The notes below the pieces were generated by a model that was not told the origin of the DNA, made no database searches, and worked only from the letters and a program-made list of their open reading frames with translations. The translations under genes and the position numbers were made by a program. This document shows positions 16,356 to 24,993 of a stretch of DNA of 64,000 bases, one piece after another (the first letter of the stretch is position 1; the number at the start of each line of letters is the position of its first letter). The DNA comes from JAYVSZ01 sp043774925 (GTDB taxonomy: Bacteria; Pseudomonadota; Gammaproteobacteria; Burkholderiales; Methylophilaceae), in the NCBI GenBank assembly GCA_043774925.1, contig JAYVSZ010000015.1:1-64000 (forward strand). The letters run 5' to 3'.

Positions 16356-17285
16356 ATGACAACTAAACAACCCTTATCTCACCTAGATTGGCTGGAAGCA
16401 GAAGCGATTCACATTCTGCGTGAAGTCGCCGGCCAATGCAGCAATCCTGTATTGCTTTTTTCTGGCGGCAAGGATTCGCTTTGCATTTTGCGCCTCGCAG
16501 AAAAAGCGTTTCGCCCAGGTCGATTCCCCTTCCCGCTCATGCACATCGACACTGGCCACAATTACAAAGAAGTCGTGGATTTTCGCGATCAGCGCGCTGC
16601 CGAACTGGGTGAGCGCTTGATTGTGCGCTCGGTAGAAGACTCCATGAAGCGCGGTACGGTTGTTTTGAAATCACCTGATGAGCCACGCAATAAACATCAA
16701 TCCGTCACCTTGCTTGAGGCGATTGAAGAACACGGTTTTGATTGCTGCATTGGCGGTGCACGCCGCGATGAAGAAAAAGCCCGCGCCAAAGAGCGCATCA
16801 TGAGCTTCCGAGATGAGTTTGGCCAATGGGATCCAAAAAATCAGCGGCCAGAATTATGGAATTTGTACAACGCCCGTTCGCACAAGGGCGAGAATATCCG
16901 CGCCTTTCCGATTAGCAACTGGACAGAAATGGACGTTTGGCAATATATAGAGCGCGAAAACTTAGGCTTGCCGAGCATTTACTTTGCACATCAGCGCGAC
17001 ATTATTATGCGTGGCGGCGCGATGATGCCTGCCAATGTGCCGCTAGCCAATGGCGAAGTGATTAATGTGCCAAAAGTGGGCGAGAAAGTTGTCAATATGC
17101 AAGTGCGCTTCCGCACTGTGGGCGATATTACTTGCACAGCACCCGTGCTAAGCGATGCAGACAATGTGAGCAAAATCGTGCTGGAAACCGCGACGACGAC
17201 CATTACCGAGCGCGGCGCAACGCGGCTGGACGACCAAACCAGCGATGCGAGTATGGAACAACGCAAAAAAGAAGGCTACTTCTAA
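16356..17285 (+). CDS. cysD: Sulfate adenylyltransferase subunit 2 (ATP sulfurylase)
   Basis: 309 residues. The N-type ATP pyrophosphatase loop FSGGKDS lies at 35-41. Other family blocks are HIDTGHNYKEVVDFRD, CIGGARRDEEKARAKERI and FPISNWTEMDVWQYI. With the GTPase subunit CysN it forms APS from ATP and sulfate. The gene starts only 15 bp after the inverted-repeat element described at 16170-16340. Its stop overlaps the cysN start (TAATG at 17283-17287). Confidence 0.95.
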   Translation: MTTKQPLSHLDWLEAEAIHILREVAGQCSNPVLLFSGGKDSLCILRLAEKAFRPGRFPFPLMHIDTGHNYKEVVDFRDQRAAELGERLIVRSVEDSMKRGTVVLKSPDEPRNKHQSVTLLEAIEEHGFDCCIGGARRDEEKARAKERIMSFRDEFGQWDPKNQRPELWNLYNARSHKGENIRAFPISNWTEMDVWQYIERENLGLPSIYFAHQRDIIMRGGAMMPANVPLANGEVINVPKVGEKVVNMQVRFRTVGDITCTAPVLSDADNVSKIVLETATTTITERGATRLDDQTSDASMEQRKKEGYF

Positions 17286-18574
17286 TGACGACACAACATA
17301 ACGCCATAAACCAAACTGATAGCCTTCTGCGCTTTATGACTTGCGGCTCGGTCGATGACGGCAAAAGCACGCTGATTGGCCGCCTGCTGTTCGATACCAA
17401 AACTATTTTGGCCGATACGCTCACACAAATTTCTAACACCAGCAAAAAGCGTGGCATGGAAGCTGTCGATTTATCACTGCTCACTGACGGCTTGCAAGCA
17501 GAACGCGAGCAAGGCATTACCATTGATGTGGCGTACCGCTATTTTTCGACTGGCACACGCAAATACATTATTGCAGATGCGCCAGGCCACGAGCAATACA
17601 CGCGCAACATGGTGACCGCGGCTTCTACCGCCAATTTGGCGATTATTTTGATGGATGCGCGCAAAGGCGTACTCACGCAAACGCGTCGCCATTCATATTT
17701 GGCGCACCTCGTGGGCATTCAGCACATTGTGGTTGCGGTGAATAAAATGGATTTGGTGAATTACGACCAAAAAATTTATGACCAATATTGCGCCGATTAT
17801 TTAGCTTTTGCTAAAGAAATTGGACTGGCTGGCGCACGCGATATTCGCTTTATTCCAATGTCTGCACTCAATGGCGATATGTTGGTGGATCGCTTAGAAA
17901 ACATGCCTTGGTACAAAGACGAGACGTTGCTAGAGATGCTGGAAAAAGCACCTGCTGCGCATACTGATGTGGATGAAGCGTTTCGCTTTCCCGTGCAGTT
18001 TGTCTGTCGCCCGCACGCCAGCGCAGACGCCGATTTGCACGATTTTAGAGGATTTATGGGGCGCATAGAAAGCGGCGAAATCGCAGTTGGCGATGCGGTG
18101 ACGGTGCTGCCAAATGGCTACCAATCTACCGTTAAAGCCATTCAAATTGGCGAACTACAATTAACAAGCGCACAAACCGAGCAAAGCGTAACCTTACTTT
18201 TAGCCGATGAAATCGACACCTCGCGCGGTGATATGATTGTGAAAACTGGCAGTGGAATTGAGCCTGTAAAACAGATAGAAGCGCATGTTTGTTGGCTTTC
18301 AGAAACGCCGTTGTCACCAGCACGCACTTATGTGATTCGTCACACCACGCGCGAAAGCAAAGCCAAAGTGGGCGCAATAGAATATAAAATTGATGTAAAC
18401 ACGCTGGAACATCAAGCTACGCCTGATTTAAAGATGAACGACATTGCACGCATGACGTTTAAACTGGCGCAACCGTTGATGGTGGACAGTTACAGCAAAA
18501 ATCGTGCGACTGGGGCTTTTATTGTGATTGATGAAAGCACAAATAATACCGTTGGTGCGGGCATGATTGTATGA
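17285..18574 (+). CDS. cysN: Sulfate adenylyltransferase subunit 1 (GTPase)
   Basis: 429 residues from the ATG at 17285; an upstream in-frame extension to 17132 lies wholly within cysD and is rejected. GTPase motifs: GSVDDGKS (21-28), ADAPGHEQYTRNM and NKMDLV. An EF-Tu-like domain 2 and a C-terminal beta-barrel follow. GTP hydrolysis drives APS formation by CysD. It lacks a fused CysC kinase domain, consistent with an APS reductase route. Last gene of the cys block; a hairpin repeat follows at 18594-18650. Confidence 0.95.
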   Translation: MTTQHNAINQTDSLLRFMTCGSVDDGKSTLIGRLLFDTKTILADTLTQISNTSKKRGMEAVDLSLLTDGLQAEREQGITIDVAYRYFSTGTRKYIIADAPGHEQYTRNMVTAASTANLAIILMDARKGVLTQTRRHSYLAHLVGIQHIVVAVNKMDLVNYDQKIYDQYCADYLAFAKEIGLAGARDIRFIPMSALNGDMLVDRLENMPWYKDETLLEMLEKAPAAHTDVDEAFRFPVQFVCRPHASADADLHDFRGFMGRIESGEIAVGDAVTVLPNGYQSTVKAIQIGELQLTSAQTEQSVTLLLADEIDTSRGDMIVKTGSGIEPVKQIEAHVCWLSETPLSPARTYVIRHTTRESKAKVGAIEYKIDVNTLEHQATPDLKMNDIARMTFKLAQPLMVDSYSKNRATGAFIVIDESTNNTVGAGMIV

Positions 18575-18593
18575 TTTCAAACAATCTCATCGC

Positions 18594-18650
18594 GTGTGCG
18601 TTGTTGCGCGAGCTTGACGTACTAAAATGTACTGTCTGCGCTCGCGTGCC
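18594..18650. repeat. Intergenic palindromic hairpin repeat
   Basis: GTTGCGCGAGC near the left pairs imperfectly with GCGCTCGCG near the right, and an inner GTAC-TAAAAT-GTAC forms the tip. I recall similar sequences between genes of many betaproteobacteria. It lies between cysN and fdxA and could act as a 3' mRNA stabiliser or transcription end for cysN. No poly-T follows. Confidence 0.5.
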
Positions 18651-18751
18651 TAGCCCAAGCTCCATATTGGTTTAAAATTAAGGCTATCCTGCAAAAACTA
18701 AATCTAATAAAATAATGCCTAATATTGGCAAAGCACTAAAAGGAAAATTAA

Positions 18752-19075
18752 ATGACTTATGTTGTCACCGAAAACTGTATTCAATGTAAATTCACCGATT
18801 GCGTGGATGTTTGCCCTGTCGATTGCTTTGTAGAAGGCCCGAATTTCTTAGCGATTGACCCAGATGAGTGCATTGATTGCACGCTGTGCGTTGCAGAATG
18901 CCCCGCAGAGGCGATTTTTGCGGAAGATGATGTGCCAGCCGATCAACAACAATTTATCGCGTTAAACGCGCGCCTAGCGAAAGTGTGGCCGATAATTACC
19001 TCACGTAAACCGCCGCTGGAAGATGCAGACGCCATGATGGGCGTGCCGGATAAGCTCGAGTTGCTGATTGAATAG
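18752..19075 (+). CDS. fdxA: 7Fe ferredoxin (FdxA type)
   Basis: 107 residues. The N-terminal half has the FdxA pattern: CIQCKFTDCVDVCPVDCF supplies the [3Fe-4S] cluster and part of the other, and CIDCTLCVAECPAEAI supplies the [4Fe-4S] cluster. The C-terminal half is the usual FdxA extension (QFIALNARLAKVWPIIT). Small electron carrier in the cytoplasm. AAAGGAAAA precedes the ATG. It follows the sulfate-assimilation block by 177 bp, and might serve as an electron donor to CysI; that link is speculative. A strong terminator follows. Confidence 0.93.
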   Translation: MTYVVTENCIQCKFTDCVDVCPVDCFVEGPNFLAIDPDECIDCTLCVAECPAEAIFAEDDVPADQQQFIALNARLAKVWPIITSRKPPLEDADAMMGVPDKLELLIE

Positions 19076-19087
19076 GTAACATTAATA

Positions 19088-19113
19088 AAAAAGGAGGCAA
19101 TCGCCTCCTTTTT
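19088..19113. terminator. Bidirectional terminator between fdxA and the convergent gene
   Basis: AAAAAGGAGGC - AATC - GCCTCCTTTTT, a perfect 11-bp stem with A and T flanks, able to end transcripts from both sides. Confidence 0.92.
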
Positions 19114-19124
19114 ACTTGTAAATT

Positions 19125-19697
19125 TTAATGCCCGCCTAACATGGCTTTCTTCAAATCCGCATCCACTGGCTTATCCCCCAACCAAACCTTTAACAACGCT
19201 TTGTTAAACGCTTCGCCTTCCGTTGTGCCAAGCGCCTTGCCGTTCAGGCTCGCTTGCGTGCCTTTGCCTGGCACATAATCCAACACAACCACATCGCCCT
19301 CTTTTACCGCGCCACCCGCCGTCATGTGCTGACGAAACGCTTTGAGCTGCGGCTCTAAAGCGGCCAATTCAGCAGCAGTGTTATTGGCTTCCAAGCCTTC
19401 ATCCAGTGCATGCACCAATTTCTCGGCACTTAGACTGCGCAGCATGTGTAACGAAACACGTTTCGCGCCTGTATCTGAAAGCACTGCAGCTGAGTCAGTT
19501 TTTTTAGCTGACAAATATAAAGCGCCAACATACACTTTAAACACCATTTTGGTGCGTATGCCCGCACCGTTAAGCACTAAAGCGCTATCGCCCACTTGCA
19601 CGCTGTCGTCGAGCTTCACGCCGTGCACTTCTGCCGCTTGCGCTGAAAATACTACACTGGCTAACAACAAAGCCAATAAATAACGTTTCATTATCAA
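19125..19697 (-). CDS. Chalcone isomerase-like fold protein, secreted
   Basis: 190 residues. Signal peptide (KRYLLALLLASVVFSAQA). The mature part fits the chalcone_3 family: GVKLDDSVQVGDSALVLNGAG, KMVFKVYVGALYLSAKK, and a C-terminal FNKALLKVWLGDKPVD. Bacterial members have the chalcone isomerase fold but lack the plant catalytic context; related proteins bind fatty acids. The ATG at 19697 and one at 19691 are both possible; the latter gives MKRYLL. It faces fdxA across a shared terminator. The periplasmic role is unknown. Confidence 0.85.
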   Translation of the reverse strand: MIMKRYLLALLLASVVFSAQAAEVHGVKLDDSVQVGDSALVLNGAGIRTKMVFKVYVGALYLSAKKTDSAAVLSDTGAKRVSLHMLRSLSAEKLVHALDEGLEANNTAAELAALEPQLKAFRQHMTAGGAVKEGDVVVLDYVPGKGTQASLNGKALGTTEGEAFNKALLKVWLGDKPVDADLKKAMLGGH

Positions 19698-19705
19698 TTC
19701 CCCAA

Positions 19706-19744
19706 ATAAAAAAAACCGAGCCAGATTAAGTAATCACGGCTCGG
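19706..19744 (-). terminator. Terminator of the FadL-type porin gene
   Basis: On the minus strand CCGAGCC - 15 nt loop - GGCTCGG is followed by a run of T. It lies 22 bp after the stop of the porin gene (19767) and before the next minus-strand start. Confidence 0.8.
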
Positions 19745-19766
19745 CGCCAATAAGCATTAACGCACA

Positions 19767-21074
19767 TTAGAAGTTATGGGTGTACTGCACGCTTAAAATA
19801 TTGACTTCGCCATCGTAGCTGCCTTTTAAGCGACCGCTGTTAAATGGGGCAGTCGGGCTATTAGCGGTTTGATTATCATCTATCGGTGCCGCACTAATAA
19901 AAAGATGCGAATAACCTATATCTACTTTGCCCGCTGGCGTTAATTGATAACTTGCACCAAGTGAAACCCATTTTCTGTCATTGCCAGGAATGCGTGCAGT
20001 GCGGAATTGGTCATCAATCGCCTCTTCATCGTAAGCTAAACCAGCACGTAGTTTTAAAGCATCACTATAATGATAATTCGCACCTACCGAATAACGCATC
20101 GTGTTATGCCAGTTTTCAGCAGTGTTTGTAAGCAAAGTACCACTCGAACGTAAAATTCTAAGTTCCTTAAATCGATTCCAACCTGTCCAAGTTACATCGC
20201 CCATCAAATCCCACTTGTCATCTATTTTACTAAAAACACTTAAAGATAAATTTTCAGGTAAAGAAACAGCGGCTGTGACGTTTCCATTAGGTGTAGCATT
20301 TACTAGCGTAGCTGGTAAGCCGGCAGGTCGTGTAAAATTTACATCACCTTCTAGTTTCTGATTCACTTTAGAGCGATAGGCTACACCAATGCGTGTATCC
20401 GCAGTAGCTTGGTAAATAGCCCCAAGGTTAAAACCAAACCCCCAATCATCACCTTTTACCTTAGCAAGGCCCTCTCCAAAAGGACCGAAGTTTACGGCTC
20501 TAGTCAGCTCCGCTTGCGCCCACATGGCAGAAACACCAAAACCCAGCGAGAGTTGATCATTGACTTTAAAAGCAACAGCAGGATTAATGTTAATGGTTTT
20601 GACTTCTGATTTAAGCGCTTGAAAGCGACCCATCCAACCATTGTCATACTCTGTTTTAAGGCCAAATGGTGCGTTAATGCCTAACCCCAATTTAATAGAA
20701 GGCACAATATCTGTGACTAAATACATATTGGGTACAAAAGCTAAATCACCTGCATCCCCGCCGTTCCCGCCTAATGGCCTAAAAACTGTTTTCGCAAAAT
20801 TAATGTTAGCTGGCACAGTGCCATTATTATTAAACTCCGCACTGGGTTTGATGAGATGCAAAGCGCCCACCACTTGCGTGCCATCAATATACGTCATACC
20901 AGCCGGATTGAAATAGACCGTACTTGCATCTTCAGCCGCTGCTGCACCGCCTGCAAAGGCATTGCCCATGCCGCTGGCGCTTTGTTCGATAAGTGCGAAA
21001 CCCGCTGCATGTGCGCCAGATGCGGCAAATAGCGAAGCCAATACAGCAGCCTTAATAATGTGATTGTTTTTCAT
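19767..21074 (-). CDS. OmpP1/FadL-family outer-membrane transporter
   Basis: 435 residues. Signal peptide ending GAHA, then the conserved FadL start AGFALIEQSASGMGNAFAGG and AEDASTVYFNPAGMT, which form the luminal hatch. The rest alternates in a beta-barrel pattern and ends with aromatic F (VQYTHNF), the outer-membrane assembly signal. FadL proteins carry hydrophobic molecules (fatty acids, aromatics) across the outer membrane. Monocistronic with its own terminator. The 237-bp upstream gap (21075-21311) is AT-rich and holds no gene; a weak hairpin (TTTGCT...AGCAAA, near 21192-21219) is the only structure seen. Confidence 0.9.
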   Translation of the reverse strand: MKNNHIIKAAVLASLFAASGAHAAGFALIEQSASGMGNAFAGGAAAAEDASTVYFNPAGMTYIDGTQVVGALHLIKPSAEFNNNGTVPANINFAKTVFRPLGGNGGDAGDLAFVPNMYLVTDIVPSIKLGLGINAPFGLKTEYDNGWMGRFQALKSEVKTININPAVAFKVNDQLSLGFGVSAMWAQAELTRAVNFGPFGEGLAKVKGDDWGFGFNLGAIYQATADTRIGVAYRSKVNQKLEGDVNFTRPAGLPATLVNATPNGNVTAAVSLPENLSLSVFSKIDDKWDLMGDVTWTGWNRFKELRILRSSGTLLTNTAENWHNTMRYSVGANYHYSDALKLRAGLAYDEEAIDDQFRTARIPGNDRKWVSLGASYQLTPAGKVDIGYSHLFISAAPIDDNQTANSPTAPFNSGRLKGSYDGEVNILSVQYTHNF

Positions 21075-21311
21075 GAAGATATCCCTAATTCTGATTATTT
21101 ATAATAGTTTATAAGTTTTTTATTTTCTTCTTATTTTTTATACATTTAAGCTACCCGTATCCTACTAATTTTTATACGTTTAGTACAGTTTTTTGCTCTG
21201 CATGTTAATTAATCAGCAAAGATAAGTCTCGGTTTTGGATAATATACGACAGCAACATGATTTATACTTGGTTTACTACTATTTAGGTTTGACTTCATTT
21301 AGTGATATCTC

Positions 21312-21893
21312 ATGGATGCAATTTCAAACATCGCCCTCGCTAGCGGGCTAAGCTGGGCAAGCGGTTTGCGACTTTATGCCACAGTGTTTATCGTCGGCTT
21401 ACTCGGCAAGCTTGGCTACGTGCCTTTACCTGCAGGCTTGCATATCCTTACCAATCCCGTCGTTATTGGCGTTGCAGGCATATTGTGTGTCATTGAGTTT
21501 CTTGCGGACAAGTTTCCGTACATCGATAGCCTGTGGGATAGCGTGCACACCTTCATTCGCATCCCTGCTGGCGCGCTTTTGGCGATGGGCGCCATTAATA
21601 GCGCCGATCCGATGATTGCAACACTGGTTGCGTTACTTGGCGGCTCGCTCGCTGGCGCGACGCACTTTACCAAAGCGGGTAGCCGTGCGCTAATAAATAC
21701 ATCGCCCGAACCTGTGAGCAATGTCGCGGCATCATTTGGGGAGGACGGCTTGTGGCTCACGGGCGGTTGGCTGGCGCTGGCGCACCCCGCCGTGTTTATT
21801 GGCTGTTTAACTGGTTTTGTGATTGTGATGCTTTGGTTTATTCCAAAACTTTGGCACGGTATTAAGCTGGTTTTGTCGCGCTTGATGACTTAA
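21312..21893 (+). CDS. DUF4126 integral membrane protein
   Basis: 193 residues, about five transmembrane segments. It matches DUF4126: ALASGLSWASGLRLYATVFI, the acidic loop FLADKFPYIDSLWDSVHTFIR and GALLAMGAINSADP. The family has no established function. It stands alone, divergent from the FadL porin gene and convergent with the 60-residue gene 10 bp away. The final helix (FVIVMLWFIPKLW) has a short basic tail. Confidence 0.8.
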   Translation: MDAISNIALASGLSWASGLRLYATVFIVGLLGKLGYVPLPAGLHILTNPVVIGVAGILCVIEFLADKFPYIDSLWDSVHTFIRIPAGALLAMGAINSADPMIATLVALLGGSLAGATHFTKAGSRALINTSPEPVSNVAASFGEDGLWLTGGWLALAHPAVFIGCLTGFVIVMLWFIPKLWHGIKLVLSRLMT

Positions 21894-21903
21894 AGCAAGC
21901 TAT

Positions 21904-22086
21904 TTACTTTGAAACAGACTTTACTTCATCTGGGCTTGCGCGCTCTAGAATGCCCTCGGCAATGATGGCCTCAAACAAAGCCTGCACGCGGCGATCATAA
22001 TTGTCATCCAATACTCTGGCGTTGCTTGCCTGATAGTTGCGCACCGCTTCACGTTCTAAAATTGCAGAATCCACTAATTTATTCAT
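21904..22086 (-). CDS. Small unknown acidic helical protein, promoter with paired operators
   Basis: 60 residues from the ATG at 22086, chosen because GGAGAAGAGC lies directly before it; a TTG four codons upstream is less likely. The sequence (MNKLVDSAILEREAVRNYQA...) is soluble, charged and mostly helical, with no signal peptide or membrane segment and no family I recognise. Its promoter carries two copies of GGGA-N5-TCCC, the same palindrome as in the promoters at 30.5-31.2 kb, so it is probably under the same regulator. Function unknown. Confidence 0.65.
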   Translation of the reverse strand: MNKLVDSAILEREAVRNYQASNARVLDDNYDRRVQALFEAIIAEGILERASPDEVKSVSK

Positions 22087-22128
22087 GCTCTTCTCCAAAC
22101 CACTTAACTTTAAACCCGTTTTTTATTT

Positions 22129-22193
22129 GGGATACTTTCCCGTTAAGCAGAACAATAAAGCTACTTAAATGCCGTGTCAAGGGAATTTATCCC
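22129..22193 (-). promoter_or_regulatory. Promoter of the 60-residue gene, flanked by two GGGA-N5-TCCC operators
   Basis: Minus strand: -35 TTGACA (22180-22175), 17-nt spacer, -10 TATTGT (22157-22152). GGGATAAATTCCC (22193-22181) directly abuts the -35. GGGAAAGTATCCC (22141-22129) lies downstream with its centre 17 nt past the -10 edge, the same distance as in the promoter at 31129-31181. Centre-to-centre distance is 52 bp, about five turns. Confidence 0.72.
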
Positions 22194-22207
22194 TTTTAAT
22201 TGAAAAT

Positions 22208-23392
22208 TTACAAATTTTTACAAATTAGGCTTTTCCTCACGCACAACCACCCAATCAGTAAGTAAGTCAGCATGCCTAGCGCCAAGCCAAGTGGGCTGTT
22301 CCAGAGCAATGGAATCACCAAACCAGCCGAAACTGTAGAAAACATCATTTGCACAAACGCTTGGGCAGAAGCCGCAGTGCCGCGCAGTTTTGGCATTCTA
22401 TCCAACGCGGCGAGCGAAAGAATGGGCACTGCAAGCGCCATGCCGATATTGTACAAAGCAATCGGCAAAATATTGGCGAACACACTGACTGGTAAAAACA
22501 CGCAAATAGCGACATTCAACAATGCCGCGCAAGCCATCCATGCATAAGCAGCATAAATGACTTTGTGTGCTGCGTATTTTCCCGCTGTGAGCCGCGCCAA
22601 ATATGAGCCGAACACCATGCCGCACACGGTAGGAATAAACATATAGCCAAATTGGTGCGGGTTCAGTTTTAAATGTTGAAGAAGAAAAACAGGTGCGGAA
22701 AGCACATAGACAAAAAATCCTGCAAAATTGGCGCCCACCGCGCAAACCAGCTTATTAAACTCAGTATCGCCAAACGCTTGTTTGTAGCCAGACAGCACTT
22801 GTTTGCCAGAAAGCGGCACGCGCTTATCTACAGGCACTGTCTCAGGAAGAAATATCCATGCGGCTGCTAGGGCAGCGACTGCATAAATACAGAGGAAAAT
22901 AAAGATAGCTTGCCAGTGAATGCCAAGCAGCCAGCCACCAATGATCGGCGCAATGGCGGGTGCGAGGCCAAAAATCATTTGCACTTGCGCCATCACTTTT
23001 TGCGCTTGCACGCCTTCGAATAAATCGCGTACCATGGCGCGCGCCACCACATTGCCCGCCCCTGCTGATGCGCCCTGCACCGCGCGAAAAAACCATAAAG
23101 TTTCGACATCTTTCGCAAACGCGCAACCAATAGAAGCGAGCGCAAACATGCCCAAACCCCAGCGAATTGCCGCAATACGACCAATTGAATCGGACAGCGC
23201 GCCGTGCCACAAAGTCATTAAGGCGTAAGGCAGTAAATATGCGGTTAAGCTTTGTTGCAGCTGCAAATTATTGCCGTGCAAATCCGCTGCCATGGCAGGG
23301 AAAGCGGGCAAATAAGTATCGATGGCGAATGGCGCGAGCGCGGCCAAACTGGCAAGCACGAAGGAAATGACGAGCGAGGAAGTTTTAATCAT
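22208..23392 (-). CDS. Bcr/CflA-family multidrug efflux MFS transporter
   Basis: 394 residues with twelve predicted membrane helices. Bcr/CflA features: N-terminal ALAPFAIDTYLPAFPAMA, the motif A region LSDSIGRIAAIRWGLGMFA, and FRAVQGASAGAGNVVARAMVRDL. The family exports bicyclomycin, chloramphenicol, sulfonamides or cysteine in different hosts. The mid-loop WIFLPETVPVDKRV is typical. It is monocistronic; the pqq terminator lies just upstream. The operator pair at 22129-22193 lies after its 3' end and drives the next gene rather than this one. Confidence 0.88.
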   Translation of the reverse strand: MIKTSSLVISFVLASLAALAPFAIDTYLPAFPAMAADLHGNNLQLQQSLTAYLLPYALMTLWHGALSDSIGRIAAIRWGLGMFALASIGCAFAKDVETLWFFRAVQGASAGAGNVVARAMVRDLFEGVQAQKVMAQVQMIFGLAPAIAPIIGGWLLGIHWQAIFIFLCIYAVAALAAAWIFLPETVPVDKRVPLSGKQVLSGYKQAFGDTEFNKLVCAVGANFAGFFVYVLSAPVFLLQHLKLNPHQFGYMFIPTVCGMVFGSYLARLTAGKYAAHKVIYAAYAWMACAALLNVAICVFLPVSVFANILPIALYNIGMALAVPILSLAALDRMPKLRGTAASAQAFVQMMFSTVSAGLVIPLLWNSPLGLALGMLTYLLIGWLCVRKSLICKNL

Positions 23393-23412
23393 AAAGGGAT
23401 TGTACCAAAATA

Positions 23413-23439
23413 AAAAAACTCGCTAAATAGCGAGTTTTT
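23413..23439 (-). terminator. Terminator of the pqq operon
   Basis: AAAAAACTCGCTA - AA - TAGCGAGTTTTT: long perfect stem with T-run on both strands, 7 bp beyond the pqqE stop. Confidence 0.88.
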
Positions 23440-23445
23440 CATGTC

Positions 23446-24669
23446 TTAAGGCAGCGCGTGAAAGCCTTCTACACGCTCTTTATCGCCAGCCGCATATTTT
23501 TTAGAATTTTTATCGGTTCTAAAAATAATGGGTTGTGATTGAATTTGCGGATTTTTAGAGGCTTCAATCGCTTCATCAATCAAGTGGCGATTAGGCGATT
23601 TACTACAAACAGGGTCTGCGCTTTCTGCATCGCCAGAAAGTAAAAACGCTTGGCAACGGCAGCCGCCAAGGTCGTTATCTTTTTCGCTACAACTGCGGCA
23701 AGGCTCTTTCATCCAATCTTGGCCGCGGTACTTATTAAAGGCCGGGCTTTCTTTCCACGCCCATTCCAAGCCGTTTTCACGCACATTGGGGAATGTAATG
23801 CCAGGTAAAACGCGTGCGGAATGGCAAGGCAACACATCGCCATTGGCGGTCACAATCATAAACACTTCGCCCCAGCCATTCATACATTTTTTTGGGCGGT
23901 CGCCAAAATAATCTGGCACCACGAAAAACACTTTCATTTTATTGCCAACGCGCGCGCGGAAGGCATTTGTAATGCGCTCGGCTTCGTCAATTTGCTCTTT
24001 TAATGGCATCAGTTGGCTTCTGTTCACCAAACTCCAACCGTAATATTGCGTATTTGCCAGCTCCACATAATCCGCGCCAAGCGCTTCAGCCATCTCGAGA
24101 ATTTCTTTAATATGGCCAATGTTATAGCGGTGAATCACCACGTTCAGCACCATCGGGTAGCCGTGATTTTTAATCATGGCGGCCACTTTTTTCTTTAATT
24201 CAAACGTTTTGGTATTGGTAATAAAGTTATTAATTTCTTCGGTAATGTCGTGCATAGAAAGCTGAATATGATCCAAGCCGCCTTCTTTAAAGGCTTGAAT
24301 ACGTTTTTCGGTTAAACCGACGCCTGACGTAATCAAATTGCTGTAATAGCCAAGTTTTTTCGCCTCGATGACAATTTCTTCAATATCGTCACGCAGCAAC
24401 GGCTCGCCGCCAGAAATGCCCAGCTGAATCGCGCCTTGCTTGCGTGCATCTCGCAATACCTGAATCCATTGCTCGGTATTCAGTTCGTTTTGTGTGTGTT
24501 TGTCGTAATCGGTCGGGTTGTAGCAAAAGGCGCAATGCAGCGGACAGCGATAGGTAATCTCCGCCAGCAACCACAGCGGTTGCGTGTGCGTGATATTGGC
24601 TGCAACGCCGTTATTCTGCGCTTGCACAGCCTGTTGTACCGCAGACTCGCCTAAAGAGTTTTGTGTCAT
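23446..24669 (-). CDS. pqqE: PQQ synthase radical SAM enzyme
   Basis: 407 residues. Radical SAM cluster CPLHCAFC (Cys 42, 46, 49). A SPASM domain at the C-terminus binds auxiliary clusters (PKKCMNGWGEVF, LPCHSARVLPG, EPCRSCSEKDNDLGGCRC). It joins the Glu and Tyr side chains of PqqA, bound to PqqD, the first step of pyrroloquinoline quinone synthesis. The first 25 residues are a variable extension. GGAGCAGC precedes the ATG. Last gene of pqqABCDE. PQQ is the cofactor of methanol dehydrogenases, so this operon is central for a methylotroph. Confidence 0.96.
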   Translation of the reverse strand: MTQNSLGESAVQQAVQAQNNGVAANITHTQPLWLLAEITYRCPLHCAFCYNPTDYDKHTQNELNTEQWIQVLRDARKQGAIQLGISGGEPLLRDDIEEIVIEAKKLGYYSNLITSGVGLTEKRIQAFKEGGLDHIQLSMHDITEEINNFITNTKTFELKKKVAAMIKNHGYPMVLNVVIHRYNIGHIKEILEMAEALGADYVELANTQYYGWSLVNRSQLMPLKEQIDEAERITNAFRARVGNKMKVFFVVPDYFGDRPKKCMNGWGEVFMIVTANGDVLPCHSARVLPGITFPNVRENGLEWAWKESPAFNKYRGQDWMKEPCRSCSEKDNDLGGCRCQAFLLSGDAESADPVCSKSPNRHLIDEAIEASKNPQIQSQPIIFRTDKNSKKYAAGDKERVEGFHALP

Positions 24670-24678
24670 TTGCTGCTC

Positions 24679-24975
24679 CTAATTTATTTTGCGAATCCAA
24701 GCTTTACCAAAAGCCATATCAAACATGCCCAAAATATCTTTTTCTATGGCTTCGGCGTCTGGAAATTTGGCTTTAAGTGCCGCCACAATCTCGCCCACTG
24801 TCGCTTTGCCGTCTACCAATTTAATCACTTCGCCCGCGCCGCCATGTAGTTTGACCATGCCTTCTGGAAAAAGTATCACATAACTTTGCTGCGCTTCTTC
24901 CCACTGAAAGCGGTGATGCAGTGCGATGGCGTAAATGTCACTGCTTTTTATATTGTCTTCTATTTTATTTTCCAT
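24679..24975 (-). CDS. pqqD: PqqA-binding chaperone PqqD
   Basis: 98 residues. A winged-helix-like RiPP recognition element: HHRFQWEEAQQSYVILFPEG, MVKLHGGAGEVIKLVDG, then KATVGEIVAALKAKFPDAE. PqqD binds the PqqA precursor peptide and presents it to PqqE. The C-terminal tail FGKAWIRKIN is slightly longer than average. It lies 9 bp before pqqE but 89 bp after pqqC, a gap filled by a palindromic REPIN-like element that could reduce read-through or stabilise the upstream mRNA. Confidence 0.93.
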   Translation of the reverse strand: MENKIEDNIKSSDIYAIALHHRFQWEEAQQSYVILFPEGMVKLHGGAGEVIKLVDGKATVGEIVAALKAKFPDAEAIEKDILGMFDMAFGKAWIRKIN

Positions 24976-24993
24976 GTATGCCTTAATACTTAT

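Noticed and set aside
17132..17284. Longer N-terminus for cysN
   Set aside because: The extra 51 residues are out-of-frame cysD sequence, and the TAATG overlap at 17283 gives a natural start.
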